Shown here: positions 36,257 through 45,186 of the stretch, one piece after another
Numbering within the stretch: the stretch's first letter is position 1
Layout: each line of letters begins with the position of its first letter
Assembly (NCBI GenBank): GCA_016207885.1
Contig: JACQZE010000003.1
Location: 124,001-188,000 of the forward strand
Direction of reading: 5' to 3'
From: Nitrospirota bacterium
Lineage (GTDB): Bacteria; Nitrospirota; Thermodesulfovibrionia; UBA6902
DNA: 64,000 nt
Program-made: the position numbers and the translations under genes
The notes under the pieces: generated by a model
Told to the model about the DNA's origin: nothing
Seen by the model: only the letters and a program-made list of their open reading frames with translations
The model's database searches: none

Positions 36257-38362
36257 CTAAACCCTCTCCAGATTCGCGAACTTCAGCGAGAGCCTCTTTA
36301 TGCCGACAGAAGGGAAGTTGACCATGACCTTAAAATCATTCGTCTCGCCGTAACAGTCCCTGACAACGCCCTCGCCCCATTTTGGATGGCGCACTCTGAC
36401 GCCTGAAACAAAAGGAGATGTGCTTCGGGGCCTGACAGGAATGCTGTGGCTCTTGCTGAGCGCTCCTGTCCTGGGCCTTTTCTCTATATAACAGCAGCAG
36501 TCAGCAGGTATCTCACTGAGAAACCTTGAAGGCTGCTGATCCTGGATCGAGGCATACAGCCTTCTCCTTTTTGCGCCTGAAAGGAAAAGCATATCGCGCG
36601 CCCTTGTCATGCCTACATAAAAGAGCCTGCGCTCTTCCTGTATCTCATCATCTTTCTTGATAGAGTAAAAGTGCGGCATAAGCCCGTCCTCCACTCCGGC
36701 AATAAAGACAACAGGCGATTCAAGGCCTTTGACAGTATGTATCGTCATTAAAGAGACCGAGTCTTTCTTCAGGGCTTCGTCCTGCGCGCTGAAGAGTGAT
36801 GCGTTATCCAGAAACTCCTCCAGGCTGCTGCCCTCGGCAGAGCTTACTATCTCCATAAGGTTCTTGGCCTTCTCCTCCCCGGCCCACTCCAGATAACCGG
36901 TATTTTCAAATACAAGATAGACAAGCTTGGAAAGCTCCATATCTTTATTGTCTATGAGCCCGTCAATTACAGATATGAAACCCTTCACCTTATCCTTGAA
37001 TGCTGAAGAGTATCCGTTGCCCCTGGAGACATGCTTCATGATCCCGTAAAGGCTCTTCTCCTTCTTTACCGCTTCATTGTTCAGCCTTGTAAGCGTTGTC
37101 TTGCCGATGCCTCTCGGTGGAGAGTTGATTATACGCTTCAGGCTTATCGAATCATTCGGGTTATTGATCACCTTGAGATAAGAGATAATATCCTTGACCT
37201 CTTTCCTCTTGTAAAAACTTATGGAGCCGACCACCTGATAAGGAATGCCGTTGCTCCTCATCGAATCCTCAAGCACCTTTGCCTGCTGGTTGAGCCTGTA
37301 TAGCACTGTTATGTCGCTGTAAGTGTAGCTGCCCTTAAGGTAGAGTTCTTTTACGGTCTGGGCGATATAACCTGCTTCTTCCTGTTCATTGTTGGCGATG
37401 CAGTAAGATATCTTCTCTCCCTTGCCTCTGTCCGTCCAGAGTTTTTTTGCCTTTCTCAGGTCGTTCTGCGCTATCAGGCTGCCTGCCGCGTCAAGAATGT
37501 TCTGCGTCGACCTGTAATTCTGCTCCAGCCTTATCACCTTGGCCTTTAAGAAGTCCTTTTCAAAGTCAAGAATATTCCCGACCTCTGCGCCCCTGAACTT
37601 ATATATGCTCTGGTCATCGTCGCCGACAACACAGATATTCTTGTGTTTTGATGCCAGAAGCCTGGCAAACCTGTATTGCGACAGATTCGTGTCCTGAAAC
37701 TCATCTATCATCATATGCTCAAACTCTTCCTGATACTTCTTCAGAACTTCAGGGTGCTTTTCAAAGAGCTTCACAGCGCACATGATAAGGTCATCAAAGT
37801 CCAGGGCGTTATTCTTTTTCAGGTCATCCTGGTACCTGACATATACCTTGGCAAGTTTTTCATCAAAGCCGAAACTGTCCTCATTGGCAAGAAGGGCTTC
37901 GGAAGTTACAAGCGCAGCCTTGAGCGAAGATATCCTCGATGCGATTCCCTTATACAGGGCCTCATGCATCTTATACTCTTTCAGGATAGTCCGGATGAGG
38001 CTGCATGTATCGCCGTCATCATATATGCAGAAGTCCCTGCCGTATCCCAGCTTGTCGATCTCTTTCCTTAAGATCCTGCTGGAAAGCGAATGAAAGGTTC
38101 CTATCCAAAGGCCCTTTGCGCTCTTTCCCGTGAGCGCCTCGATCCTCTCCTTCATCTCATTGGCAGCCTTGTTGGTAAAGGTCATGGCAAGAATGGATGA
38201 GGGGGAGACCTTATGAACGCTGGTAAGATAGGCGAATCTGCGGGTAATTACCCTTGTCTTTCCGCTGCCGGCCCCGGCCAGTACGAGCATGGGCCCGCTT
38301 TTATGAGAGACGGCCTGCTGTTGCTGAGGATTAAGATCCTCCAGTAAAACATGTTTAGCCAT
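36257..38362 (-). CDS. pcrA: UvrD/PcrA-type DNA helicase
   Basis: The 701-aa superfamily 1A helicase has QQQAVSHKSGPMLVLAGAGSGKTRVITRR (Q motif and Walker A), TFTNKAANEMKERI (Ia), IDEFQDTN (II), VGDDDQSIYKFRGAE (III), QNYRSTQNIL (IV), TIHTVKGLE (V) and VGMTRARDMLFLS (VI). The C-terminus has the PcrA-like tail (GVRVRHPKWGEGVV). It unwinds DNA in repair and replication restart. It is the first gene of the pcrA-gatC-panD-yqeY-nif3-dnaG-rpoD run. Confidence 0.95.
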   Translation of the reverse strand: MAKHVLLEDLNPQQQQAVSHKSGPMLVLAGAGSGKTRVITRRFAYLTSVHKVSPSSILAMTFTNKAANEMKERIEALTGKSAKGLWIGTFHSLSSRILRKEIDKLGYGRDFCIYDDGDTCSLIRTILKEYKMHEALYKGIASRISSLKAALVTSEALLANEDSFGFDEKLAKVYVRYQDDLKKNNALDFDDLIMCAVKLFEKHPEVLKKYQEEFEHMMIDEFQDTNLSQYRFARLLASKHKNICVVGDDDQSIYKFRGAEVGNILDFEKDFLKAKVIRLEQNYRSTQNILDAAGSLIAQNDLRKAKKLWTDRGKGEKISYCIANNEQEEAGYIAQTVKELYLKGSYTYSDITVLYRLNQQAKVLEDSMRSNGIPYQVVGSISFYKRKEVKDIISYLKVINNPNDSISLKRIINSPPRGIGKTTLTRLNNEAVKKEKSLYGIMKHVSRGNGYSSAFKDKVKGFISVIDGLIDNKDMELSKLVYLVFENTGYLEWAGEEKAKNLMEIVSSAEGSSLEEFLDNASLFSAQDEALKKDSVSLMTIHTVKGLESPVVFIAGVEDGLMPHFYSIKKDDEIQEERRLFYVGMTRARDMLFLSGAKRRRLYASIQDQQPSRFLSEIPADCCCYIEKRPRTGALSKSHSIPVRPRSTSPFVSGVRVRHPKWGEGVVRDCYGETNDFKVMVNFPSVGIKRLSLKFANLERV

Positions 38363-38452
38363 TTTCGACCTCTTGCTTGTATGCGATATATGTCATCTGA
38401 TACTAAAAAAGGAGAATTAAGGGAATAGTCTGTTTTATTCTTTCAGTGTCTT

Positions 38453-38461
38453 ATTATATCA
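38453..38461 (-). promoter_or_regulatory. Extended -10 promoter candidate upstream of pcrA
   Basis: The minus strand reads TGA-TATAAT, an extended -10, about 90 nt before the pcrA ATG. The -35 is weak (TACAAA or TTTACA at non-ideal spacing). It lies in the 135-bp gap between glmS and pcrA and could drive the seven-gene operon down to rpoD. Confidence 0.4.
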
Positions 38462-38497
38462 GATTAGGCAGGGAAATTTGTAAAGGGGAAAGGCTTA

Positions 38498-40333
38498 TCA
38501 CTCTACCGTAACGCTTTTTGCCAGATTCCTCGGCTGATCCACATTACATTTCTTCAAAACAGCGGTGTGATAGGCTAACAACTGCAGGGGCACGGTGAAG
38601 AGTATCGGCGAAAGATAACGGTTCGTCTCCGGGACGAATAGAACATGGGATGCGTTGTATAAGACCTTTGTATCCCCCTCGATAGCAATCGCAATAACCT
38701 TGCCGCTTCTGCTCTTTACTTCTTCAATATTTGAGAGGATCTTCTCATATATTTTTTCACCGCTGCCGGGAACCAGCGCGAGAACCGGCATATCCTTGTC
38801 AATGAGCGCTATCGGCCCGTGCTTCATCTCGCCTGCCGGATAACCCTCAGCATGGATATATGATATCTCCTTTAATTTCAGGGCGCCTTCAAGCGCTATG
38901 GGATAGTTTATCCCCCTGCCGAGATAAAGGAAGTCCCTTGCGTTGCAGAACTTTCTGGCGATCTTCAGGACGGAAGCGTTCAATTCAAGCGCCTTCTCAA
39001 CCTGTTCAGGGATCAGGAGTATATCCTTCAGCAGTGATTTCGCTTTCTTATTATCAATGCTCTTCTTGGATTTTGCCAAAGCTATCGCGAATAGATAGAG
39101 CGCCGTAAGCTGTGTTGTGAATGCCTTTGTCGAGGCAACGCCTATCTCAGGGCCTGAATGTGTATAAAAGACGCCGTCCGCCTCTCTTGAGGATGTGCTG
39201 CCTATCACATTGCATATGCTCAGAACCTTTGCGCCACGCTTTTTTGCCTCACGCTGCGCGGCAAGCGTATCTGCCGTCTCGCCTGACTGGGTAATGACTA
39301 TGACAAGGCTGTTTGAAGGAAGTATTGGATCTCTGTACCTGAACTCAGAGGCGATATCAACCTCGCATGGTGTTTTTGCCAGGTCCTCAATCATGTATTT
39401 CCCTGCAAGCGCGGCATGCCATGAAGTGCCGCATGCTACGAGAAAGACCTTATTCAATTTATTGATCTCATTCACATTCAGCGAGAACTCAGCAAGGTTC
39501 ACCTCTCCCTTCTCAATGGAGAACCTTCCCCTCAAGGTATCAGCTATCGCCTGCGGCTGTTCATTGATCTCTTTTAACATGAAATGTTTGTACCCGCCCT
39601 TCTCAGCCATGGCAGGGCTCCATGTGATCTTTGTTATCCGCTTTTTAAAGGATTTATCACAGACGCCTGAGATGGAGATGCCTTTACGCGTTATCACAGC
39701 CATCTCATCATTTTCCAGAATGATAACGTCGCGTGTGTATTTAAGGAAGGCAGGCATGTCGGATGCTAAAAAGAATTCATCTTTTCCAAGTCCCAGCACA
39801 AGGGGGCTGTCTTTTTTTACAGCTATTATCCTGTCCGGTTCAGCCTCGCTTATTATGCCGAGCGCGTACGCGCCATGGACATGCTCAAGCGCCTCTCTTG
39901 TCGCTCTTTCAACATCAAGCCCTTTTTTTGAATAACTGTTTATAAGATGGCAGATGACCTCTGTGTCTGTCTCAGATGTAAAGACATGCCCCTGCTTCTT
40001 TAATCTCTCTCTCAGTTCATAATAGTTTTCAATGATGCCGTTATGAACAACAACTATGCCGCCTGACCTGTGAGGATGTGCGTTGCTCTCTGACGGCTTG
40101 CCATGCGTCGCCCATCTCGTATGCCCGATCCCGATGGGGCTGCTGAATTGCTTCCCGCTTATGCATTGCTCCAGCTTCTTTATCTTGCCTTCGCAGCGCT
40201 GCACTTCTATCTTATTGTCTTTAACAAACGCAACTCCGGCTGAATCATATCCCCTGTACTCAAGCTTCTTCAGGGAATCCACAATTACTGGGATTGCGTT
40301 CCTCTTGCCTATATATCCGACTATTCCGCACAT
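38498..40333 (-). CDS. glmS: Glutamine-fructose-6-phosphate aminotransferase (isomerizing)
   Basis: The 611-aa protein begins MCGIVGYIG, with the Cys after Met the N-terminal glutaminase nucleophile, and has GIGHTRWATHGKPSESNAHPH. It carries two SIS isomerase domains (SQSGETADTLAA; LGRGINYPIALEGALKLKEISYIHAEGYPAGEMKHGP) and ends DQPRNLAKSVTVE, the classic GlmS tail. It makes glucosamine-6-phosphate for the cell envelope. It starts 6 nt after the glmU stop. No glmS ribozyme is evident. Confidence 0.97.
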   Translation of the reverse strand: MCGIVGYIGKRNAIPVIVDSLKKLEYRGYDSAGVAFVKDNKIEVQRCEGKIKKLEQCISGKQFSSPIGIGHTRWATHGKPSESNAHPHRSGGIVVVHNGIIENYYELRERLKKQGHVFTSETDTEVICHLINSYSKKGLDVERATREALEHVHGAYALGIISEAEPDRIIAVKKDSPLVLGLGKDEFFLASDMPAFLKYTRDVIILENDEMAVITRKGISISGVCDKSFKKRITKITWSPAMAEKGGYKHFMLKEINEQPQAIADTLRGRFSIEKGEVNLAEFSLNVNEINKLNKVFLVACGTSWHAALAGKYMIEDLAKTPCEVDIASEFRYRDPILPSNSLVIVITQSGETADTLAAQREAKKRGAKVLSICNVIGSTSSREADGVFYTHSGPEIGVASTKAFTTQLTALYLFAIALAKSKKSIDNKKAKSLLKDILLIPEQVEKALELNASVLKIARKFCNARDFLYLGRGINYPIALEGALKLKEISYIHAEGYPAGEMKHGPIALIDKDMPVLALVPGSGEKIYEKILSNIEEVKSRSGKVIAIAIEGDTKVLYNASHVLFVPETNRYLSPILFTVPLQLLAYHTAVLKKCNVDQPRNLAKSVTVE

Positions 40334-40339
40334 ATTAAG

Positions 40340-41728
40340 TTATTTTGACCTTCTGCCTTTAGTTTTTAATCTGCTTCTGTTTTCCCAGTCAGCGATATTT
40401 TTCTGTTCCGCCCTGCTTATGGCAAGCGCGCCTGCGGGAACATCCCTGGTGACAGTCGCGCCTGCTGCCACATACGCTCCTTTGCCTATCGTCACAGGAG
40501 CGACGATCTGAGTATCGCTCCCGATAAATGACCCTGACCCGATCACTGTCTTATGCTTCTTCTTGCCGTCATAATTGCATGTGATAGTGCCTGCCCCGAT
40601 ATTAACATCGTTCCCGATCACCGCATCTCCAATATAGCTCAGATGGGATGCCTTTGTCCCGTCTCCGAGTGATGACTTCTTTATCTCTACAAAATTCCCG
40701 ACCTTCGCGTTCTTCCCTATGATGCTGTGAGGCCTTAAATGCGCTAACGGCCCTATTGAAGCGCCCTTTTTTATCCTACTATCTTCGATAAGGGAGTTAT
40801 CCTTAATGGCCACATCTTCCTCTATAACACTGTCAACGATCCTTGCGCCGGGATAGATGACGCAGTTGCTGCCGATGGATGTCTTGCCTTCAATGCAGGT
40901 GTTAGGGTAAATGATCGAATCCTTCCCGATCGACACGCCGGGATGCACCACAGACCTTTGCGGATCAATGAATGTGACGCCTTTTTTCAGCAGTTTTAAT
41001 ATTACCCTGTCCTGAAATATCCGTGAAACATTATAAAGGTCTTCCCTGCTGTTGACGCCGAGTATCTCTTCTTCCATACAGATATATGTCTCAACCTTTT
41101 TCCCCTCTTTTGAGAGGATATTCACAAGGTCGGTTAAATAGTACTCTCCTGAAAGAGCATTCTTTTTTATTCTGCCGATGAAGTCAAGGACCTCAGGCTT
41201 CATCGCGTAAACGCCGCCGTTCAGTTCCTTGCACGCTCTCTTTTCATGAAGTGACGCGTGCTTGTCTTCAACAATGCCGATGATCTTTCCGTCATCGCCA
41301 CGAACTGTCCTGCCGTAACCTGAGACAGAATCATTGAAGAAAGAGAGGTAGGAGAGCGTATTGCCGCTGCGTCTGTGTTTTGAGAGAAAACCCTTCAGCG
41401 TATTTGTTGTAATAAGCGGGCAATCTCCATTGAGGACGAGGATGGCATCACTTCCCTTTAAAGTTTTTTTAGCTATCTCAAGCGCATTGCCCGTGCCGAG
41501 GAGTTTCTTCTGGATGACAAACGAGAGGCTGTTGTCATTAAGCTGTGCCATAACATTGTCAGCGCCGTTGCCGACAACCACTACTATCTTTGCGGGCTTC
41601 AGGGGCTTTACAGCATCTATGACATGCCGGAGCATCGGCCTTCCGAGGACCTCATGAAGGACCTTCGGCTTAAGAGATTTCATCCTCTTGCCAAGACCAG
41701 CCGCTAAAATGACTACGGAAAGACCCAT
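40340..41728 (-). CDS. glmU: Bifunctional GlmU uridyltransferase/acetyltransferase
   Basis: The 462-aa protein has an N-terminal pyrophosphorylase (LAAGLGKRMKSLKPKVLHEVLG, LNGDCPLI) and a C-terminal left-handed beta-helix acetyltransferase of hexapeptide repeats (IGKDSIIYPNTCIEGKTSIGSN..., NYDGKKKHKTVIGSGSFIGSD). It converts glucosamine-1-phosphate to UDP-GlcNAc, the MurA substrate. It lies directly upstream of glmS on the same strand. Confidence 0.97.
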   Translation of the reverse strand: MGLSVVILAAGLGKRMKSLKPKVLHEVLGRPMLRHVIDAVKPLKPAKIVVVVGNGADNVMAQLNDNSLSFVIQKKLLGTGNALEIAKKTLKGSDAILVLNGDCPLITTNTLKGFLSKHRRSGNTLSYLSFFNDSVSGYGRTVRGDDGKIIGIVEDKHASLHEKRACKELNGGVYAMKPEVLDFIGRIKKNALSGEYYLTDLVNILSKEGKKVETYICMEEEILGVNSREDLYNVSRIFQDRVILKLLKKGVTFIDPQRSVVHPGVSIGKDSIIYPNTCIEGKTSIGSNCVIYPGARIVDSVIEEDVAIKDNSLIEDSRIKKGASIGPLAHLRPHSIIGKNAKVGNFVEIKKSSLGDGTKASHLSYIGDAVIGNDVNIGAGTITCNYDGKKKHKTVIGSGSFIGSDTQIVAPVTIGKGAYVAAGATVTRDVPAGALAISRAEQKNIADWENRSRLKTKGRRSK

Positions 41729-41775
41729 GGAGATATATTAATGGTTTGCGCTTATGATTTCAATTTGCGACGACT

Positions 41776-42360
41776 CTATCTGTTTCTGTGAGATTCAAAA
41801 AGGATCTCTTCAACCATCTGGCAGATGACATGGCCGAGAGTGATGTGGGTCTCCTGTATCCTGGGCGTATCAGAGGAAGGAACAGCAAATACATGATCCG
41901 CTATCGCAGCAAGCTTGCCCCCTTTTGCGCCTGTAAAGACTATCGTCCTTATCCTTCTCTTTTTTGCTTCCTCAACAGCCTTGATCACATTTTGGGAATT
42001 GCCGCTGGTGCTTATTCCTATCGCGACATCCCCATCCTGCGCATGCGCCTTAAGCTGGCGTACAAAGATATCCGAGAAATCATAATCATTGGCGATCGCC
42101 GTGACAACAGCCATGTTTGTATTCAGGTCTATCGCAGGCAGCGCAGGACGTTCCATCTTAAACCTTCCCACAAACTCAGCAGCGATATGGGCCGCGTCAG
42201 TGGAGCTGCCGCCATTGCCGAAGATCATGAGCTTGCTCCCGCTGTTAAAAGCCTCGGCAATAAGATTCGACACCTCAATAACAGCATCGATATTCGCTTT
42301 TATGAACTCCCTCTTTACGGACGCGCTATCTTCAAACGCCTTTAATATCTTCTCTCTCAT
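41776..42360 (-). CDS. gmhA: Phosphoheptose isomerase (SIS domain)
   Basis: The 194-aa protein has the GmhA pattern: IFGNGGSSTDAAHIAAEFVGRFKMERPALPAIDL, GISTSGNSQNVIKAVEEAKKR and ETHITLGHVICQMVE. It converts sedoheptulose-7-phosphate to heptose-7-phosphate for LPS inner core, supporting a diderm envelope. A DiaA-type replication SIS protein is the alternative; length and motifs favour GmhA. Its ATG overlaps the stop of the small lipopeptide upstream (ATGA). Confidence 0.9.
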   Translation of the reverse strand: MREKILKAFEDSASVKREFIKANIDAVIEVSNLIAEAFNSGSKLMIFGNGGSSTDAAHIAAEFVGRFKMERPALPAIDLNTNMAVVTAIANDYDFSDIFVRQLKAHAQDGDVAIGISTSGNSQNVIKAVEEAKKRRIRTIVFTGAKGGKLAAIADHVFAVPSSDTPRIQETHITLGHVICQMVEEILFESHRNR

Positions 42361-42521
42361 TTGGTTCCCTCACTTTCTTTATGATCGATAGCTGATTTGT
42401 CAGATGGGATGATTGGTACAGGGTCGCCTTTCCTGCCGCAGGCGGATACAACGCCAAGCAGTATGAGTGTAATAAACAACATGAACAAACGTGAGAAGAT
42501 ACCGCGTTTCTCAGGCTTCAC
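42357..42521 (-). CDS. Small LptM-like lipoprotein
   Basis: The short gene is read from GTG at 42521, which overlaps the argH stop (GTGA); an internal ATG at 42482 is the alternative. The 54-residue product has a basic start (KPEKRGIFSR), a hydrophobic stretch (LFITLILLGVVS) and a lipobox ending SAC, then GRKGDPVPIIP. The C-G-x-K-G-D/P pattern is that of LptM/YifL-type lipopeptides, which assist LptD maturation. Next to argH is also where such genes are often found. Its TGA overlaps the gmhA ATG, so argH-lipopeptide-gmhA is tightly coupled. Confidence 0.75.
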   Translation of the reverse strand: MKPEKRGIFSRLFMLFITLILLGVVSACGRKGDPVPIIPSDKSAIDHKESEGTK

Positions 42522-43894
42522 TTCTTCTTGCTCCCCTTTATATTTCTGAGGCGCAAAGAGACATTTTTGCCTGATGTCCCTCCGTGAGATATTTTATTAG
42601 CAACAGATGAAGCCACGGTTATATAACTGAAAATATCATTGCCGATAAGTTTTGAAAAATCTTTCAGTTCAGCAAGTTCCAGTTCATCTATTTTTTTACC
42701 GTCTTCTACACAGTGCCTGATTAGCCTGCCTGTAACACCGTGAGCCTCTCTGAAGGGCATGCCTTTTTTGACGAGATATTCTGCAATGTCAGTTGCTGTC
42801 AGATAGCCGCCCTCGGTTCCCTTTTCCATGGCTTTTTTGTTGAATATAATTTTAGGCAGAAGCACGGCAAGTATATTTAGGCAGGATTTTACCGTATCAA
42901 CTGTATCAAACAGAGGCTCTTTATCCTCCTGCATATCCCTGTTATAAGCAAGGGGCAGCCCTTTCATAACCGTCAGTATTGCAATAAGATCGCCGAATAC
43001 CCTGCCGCTTCTGCCCCTGATAAGTTCAAGAATGTCAGGGTTCTTCTTCTGCGGCATTATGCTTGAACCGGTTGAAAAGGCGTCGGGCAGAGTGACAAAC
43101 GAGAACTCATCGCTGTTCCAAAGCACTATCTCTTCCGCAAACCTTGAGAGATGCACCATGACGATGCTTGCGGCAGAGATGAATTCAATAACAAAATCCC
43201 TGTCTGACACAGCATCCATGCTGTTCTCAGATATCTTGGGGAATTTCAGAAGCCGCGCGACATATCGCCTGTCTATCGGAAGTGTTGTGCCTGCAAGCGC
43301 AGCCGAGCCTAAAGGAAGCACATTGACCCTTGCATAACACTCTTCAAGCCTCGCCCTGTCACGCTCAAGCATCTCGTAATACGCAAGAAGATGGTGCGAG
43401 AGCAGCACCGGCTGAGCCTTCTGCAAATGCGTATATCCCGGCATCAGGGTTTTGACATGTTTTCCTGCAACAGAGACGAGCGACTTCTGAAGGCCTTTTA
43501 CCAGAACAATTATCTCTTTTATCTCATCTCTGAGAAAGAGCCTCAGGTCAAGCGCGACCTGGTCATTGCGGCTCCTCGCCGTATGAAGCTTGCCGCCGAC
43601 CGGCCCGACCTTTCTGGTAAGCGCATCCTCGATATTCATATGAACATCTTCAAAAGTGCTCTTGAACTTTAACCTGCCGCTCTCGATGTCTTCCCTGACG
43701 CTGTTAAGCCCTTTGAGGATGGTCGCTGTATCTTTTGCGCTGAGTATCTTCTGCTTCCCGAGCATCTTCACATGAGCGATGCTCCCCCCGATGTCATACC
43801 GCCATAAACGGACGTCAAAATGCAGCGAGGATGTGAACTGCTCCACCACCGCTTCAGTAGCTTCTTTAAATCTTCCTGCCCAGAGCTTTTTCAT
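42518..43894 (-). CDS. argH: Argininosuccinate lyase
   Basis: The 458-aa protein is family length and begins WAGRFKEATE. It carries TARSRNDQVALDLRL, HLQKAQPVLLSHHLL and the fumarase-superfamily signature GSSIMPQKKNPD. It cleaves argininosuccinate to arginine and fumarate. The start lacks a clear Shine-Dalgarno. It is the first gene of argH-lipopeptide-gmhA-glmU-glmS. Confidence 0.97.
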   Translation of the reverse strand: MKKLWAGRFKEATEAVVEQFTSSLHFDVRLWRYDIGGSIAHVKMLGKQKILSAKDTATILKGLNSVREDIESGRLKFKSTFEDVHMNIEDALTRKVGPVGGKLHTARSRNDQVALDLRLFLRDEIKEIIVLVKGLQKSLVSVAGKHVKTLMPGYTHLQKAQPVLLSHHLLAYYEMLERDRARLEECYARVNVLPLGSAALAGTTLPIDRRYVARLLKFPKISENSMDAVSDRDFVIEFISAASIVMVHLSRFAEEIVLWNSDEFSFVTLPDAFSTGSSIMPQKKNPDILELIRGRSGRVFGDLIAILTVMKGLPLAYNRDMQEDKEPLFDTVDTVKSCLNILAVLLPKIIFNKKAMEKGTEGGYLTATDIAEYLVKKGMPFREAHGVTGRLIRHCVEDGKKIDELELAELKDFSKLIGNDIFSYITVASSVANKISHGGTSGKNVSLRLRNIKGSKKK

Positions 43895-43954
43895 GAAAAT
43901 AAGGATAAAACTAAAGCCTGATCGTAGTCAAGCGTAGATTGGCTTGATAAAAAT

Positions 43955-44248
43955 TCATTTTATTCTATCAACCCAATAGTTAGGTTTTCTATGCAAGTGT
44001 GCAAATGCAAGAATAATAATATTGTCTTCCTGTACGGAATAAATTATTTTGTAAGAAAATTTACGGACAAGATACCGCCGGGTTTCTTTACGCTCAGACG
44101 GCCATGCTTGAGGGAACTTCTGAATATGAAGGAGGCCGTTTTTTATTTCATTTTCAAACTTGGCGCCTAAACCTGTTTGTTCGATTTCATAAAACTCTTT
44201 TGCCTCGTTAAATTCCAAACGGGCGATTTCAAGAATTGTTATGTTCAT
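43955..44248 (-). CDS. RelE/ParE-family toxin
   Basis: The 97-aa protein (EIARLEFNEAKEFYEIEQTGLGAKFENEIKNGLLHIQKFPQAWPSE...RRYLVRKFSYKIIYSVQEDNIIILAFAHLHRKPNYW) has the RelE/ParE plasmid-stabilisation pattern: LEF-x-E-A-x-x-F-Y, RR-x-x-V-x-x-F-x-Y-x-I-I-Y and A-x-x-H-x-x-R-x-P-x-Y-W. It is probably a ParE-like gyrase inhibitor or a RelE-like ribosome-dependent RNase; sequence alone does not decide. It starts 2 nt after its antitoxin. Confidence 0.88.
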   Translation of the reverse strand: MNITILEIARLEFNEAKEFYEIEQTGLGAKFENEIKNGLLHIQKFPQAWPSERKETRRYLVRKFSYKIIYSVQEDNIIILAFAHLHRKPNYWVDRIK

Positions 44249-44250
44249 GA

Positions 44251-44460
44251 TTATTTTTTCATGAACATATCTTCAAAAGAAACAGTTTTCAATTTACCGG
44301 CTTTATAGGCTTCAAGTCTTTTCTCTGCTTCATCGGCCCATATCCCTTCAATTTCAGGATCAGGGACATCCAGGCTTTTCATCAAGGCTTCGATGACAAT
44401 GGATTTTTCCGCCGGCTTGAGATGTAATGCTTTTGATATTATTTCTTTTGTCAGTGACAT
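44251..44460 (-). CDS. Addiction-module antitoxin component
   Basis: The 69-aa protein (ALHLKPAEKSIVIEALMKSLDVPDPEIEGIWADEAEKRLEAYKAGKLKTVSFEDMF) matches the putative addiction module component family: L-x-P-x-E-x-x-x-L-x-E-x-L-x-x-S-L, then W-x-x-E-x-x-x-R, then Y-x-x-G. It directly precedes the RelE/ParE toxin, its usual partner. Confidence 0.9.
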   Translation of the reverse strand: MSLTKEIISKALHLKPAEKSIVIEALMKSLDVPDPEIEGIWADEAEKRLEAYKAGKLKTVSFEDMFMKK

Positions 44461-44655
44461 AGTTACCTCTTAAATATTTCTTGCTGTTTTATTATTACAC
44501 TTCGTTATGAACCTGTTTCATTCTAACACGATGAACCACTCTTTCGCACCCAAAATATGGAGGGAACCGCATGGAACAAAATCTGCCCGCATATTTCCAC
44601 TCCTTGTCAAGAACATCTTCAGGATAGTAAAGTATTATTAATAACAGGAGGCATG

Positions 44656-45186
44656 ATGAAAGATATCGACAGGCATGAAGCTTTTGAGCTGGCATCGCCT
44701 TTTCCTTACGTTCTTGCGGTAACGCTTGATGAGAGGGAGAGGCCGAATATTATAGGGCTTTCGTGGTGGACATTTACATCATGGGATCCGCTGATGATAG
44801 CTATTTCAGTAGGGCACAACAGATACTCACACAAATGCCTTGAGCTGAACAAAGAGTTCGTGCTCTGCTTCCCTTCTGAAGATCAGGCAAAGGATGCGTG
44901 GTTCTGCGGAACAAAGAGCGGAAAGGACGTTGACAAGTTCAAGGAGACAGGGTTTAATCCTACTCATGCAAAAGTGGTCAAGCCGCCGATCATAGCAGGA
45001 GTGACTGTTGCGTATGAATGCAAAATAGTTAAAGCGGTCGAGACAGGAGACCATACGCTTTTCATCGCAAACGTGGTTGAGATACACGGCGACCATGACA
45101 GGGCAAAACATCTTTATTCAATTCATTACAAGAAGCTGATAGGGATTGACTGCAAGGGAAATGTTGATCTTGACCTGAAGTATTAG
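44656..45186 (+). CDS. Flavin reductase-like (FMN-binding) protein
   Basis: The 176-aa protein read from the ATG at 44656 begins MKDIDRHEAFELASPFPYVLAVTLDERERPNIIGLSWWTFTSWDPLMIAISVG. This is the flavin reductase/DIM6-NTAB split-barrel fold, which binds FMN. The tandem ATG (44653/44656) follows AGGAGG closely; the second gives better spacing. NTP-like HNRYSHKCL and VVEIHGDHDRAKHLYSIHYKKLIG are typical of the family. Its stop overlaps the convergent 609-aa gene by 4 nt. Likely an FMN oxidoreductase; the partner is unknown. Confidence 0.85.
   Translation: MKDIDRHEAFELASPFPYVLAVTLDERERPNIIGLSWWTFTSWDPLMIAISVGHNRYSHKCLELNKEFVLCFPSEDQAKDAWFCGTKSGKDVDKFKETGFNPTHAKVVKPPIIAGVTVAYECKIVKAVETGDHTLFIANVVEIHGDHDRAKHLYSIHYKKLIGIDCKGNVDLDLKY

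Noticed and set aside
38363-38497. glmS ribozyme or riboswitch near glmS
   Set aside because: This gap is downstream, not upstream, of glmS, and glmS is directly preceded by glmU with 6 nt between them, leaving no room.
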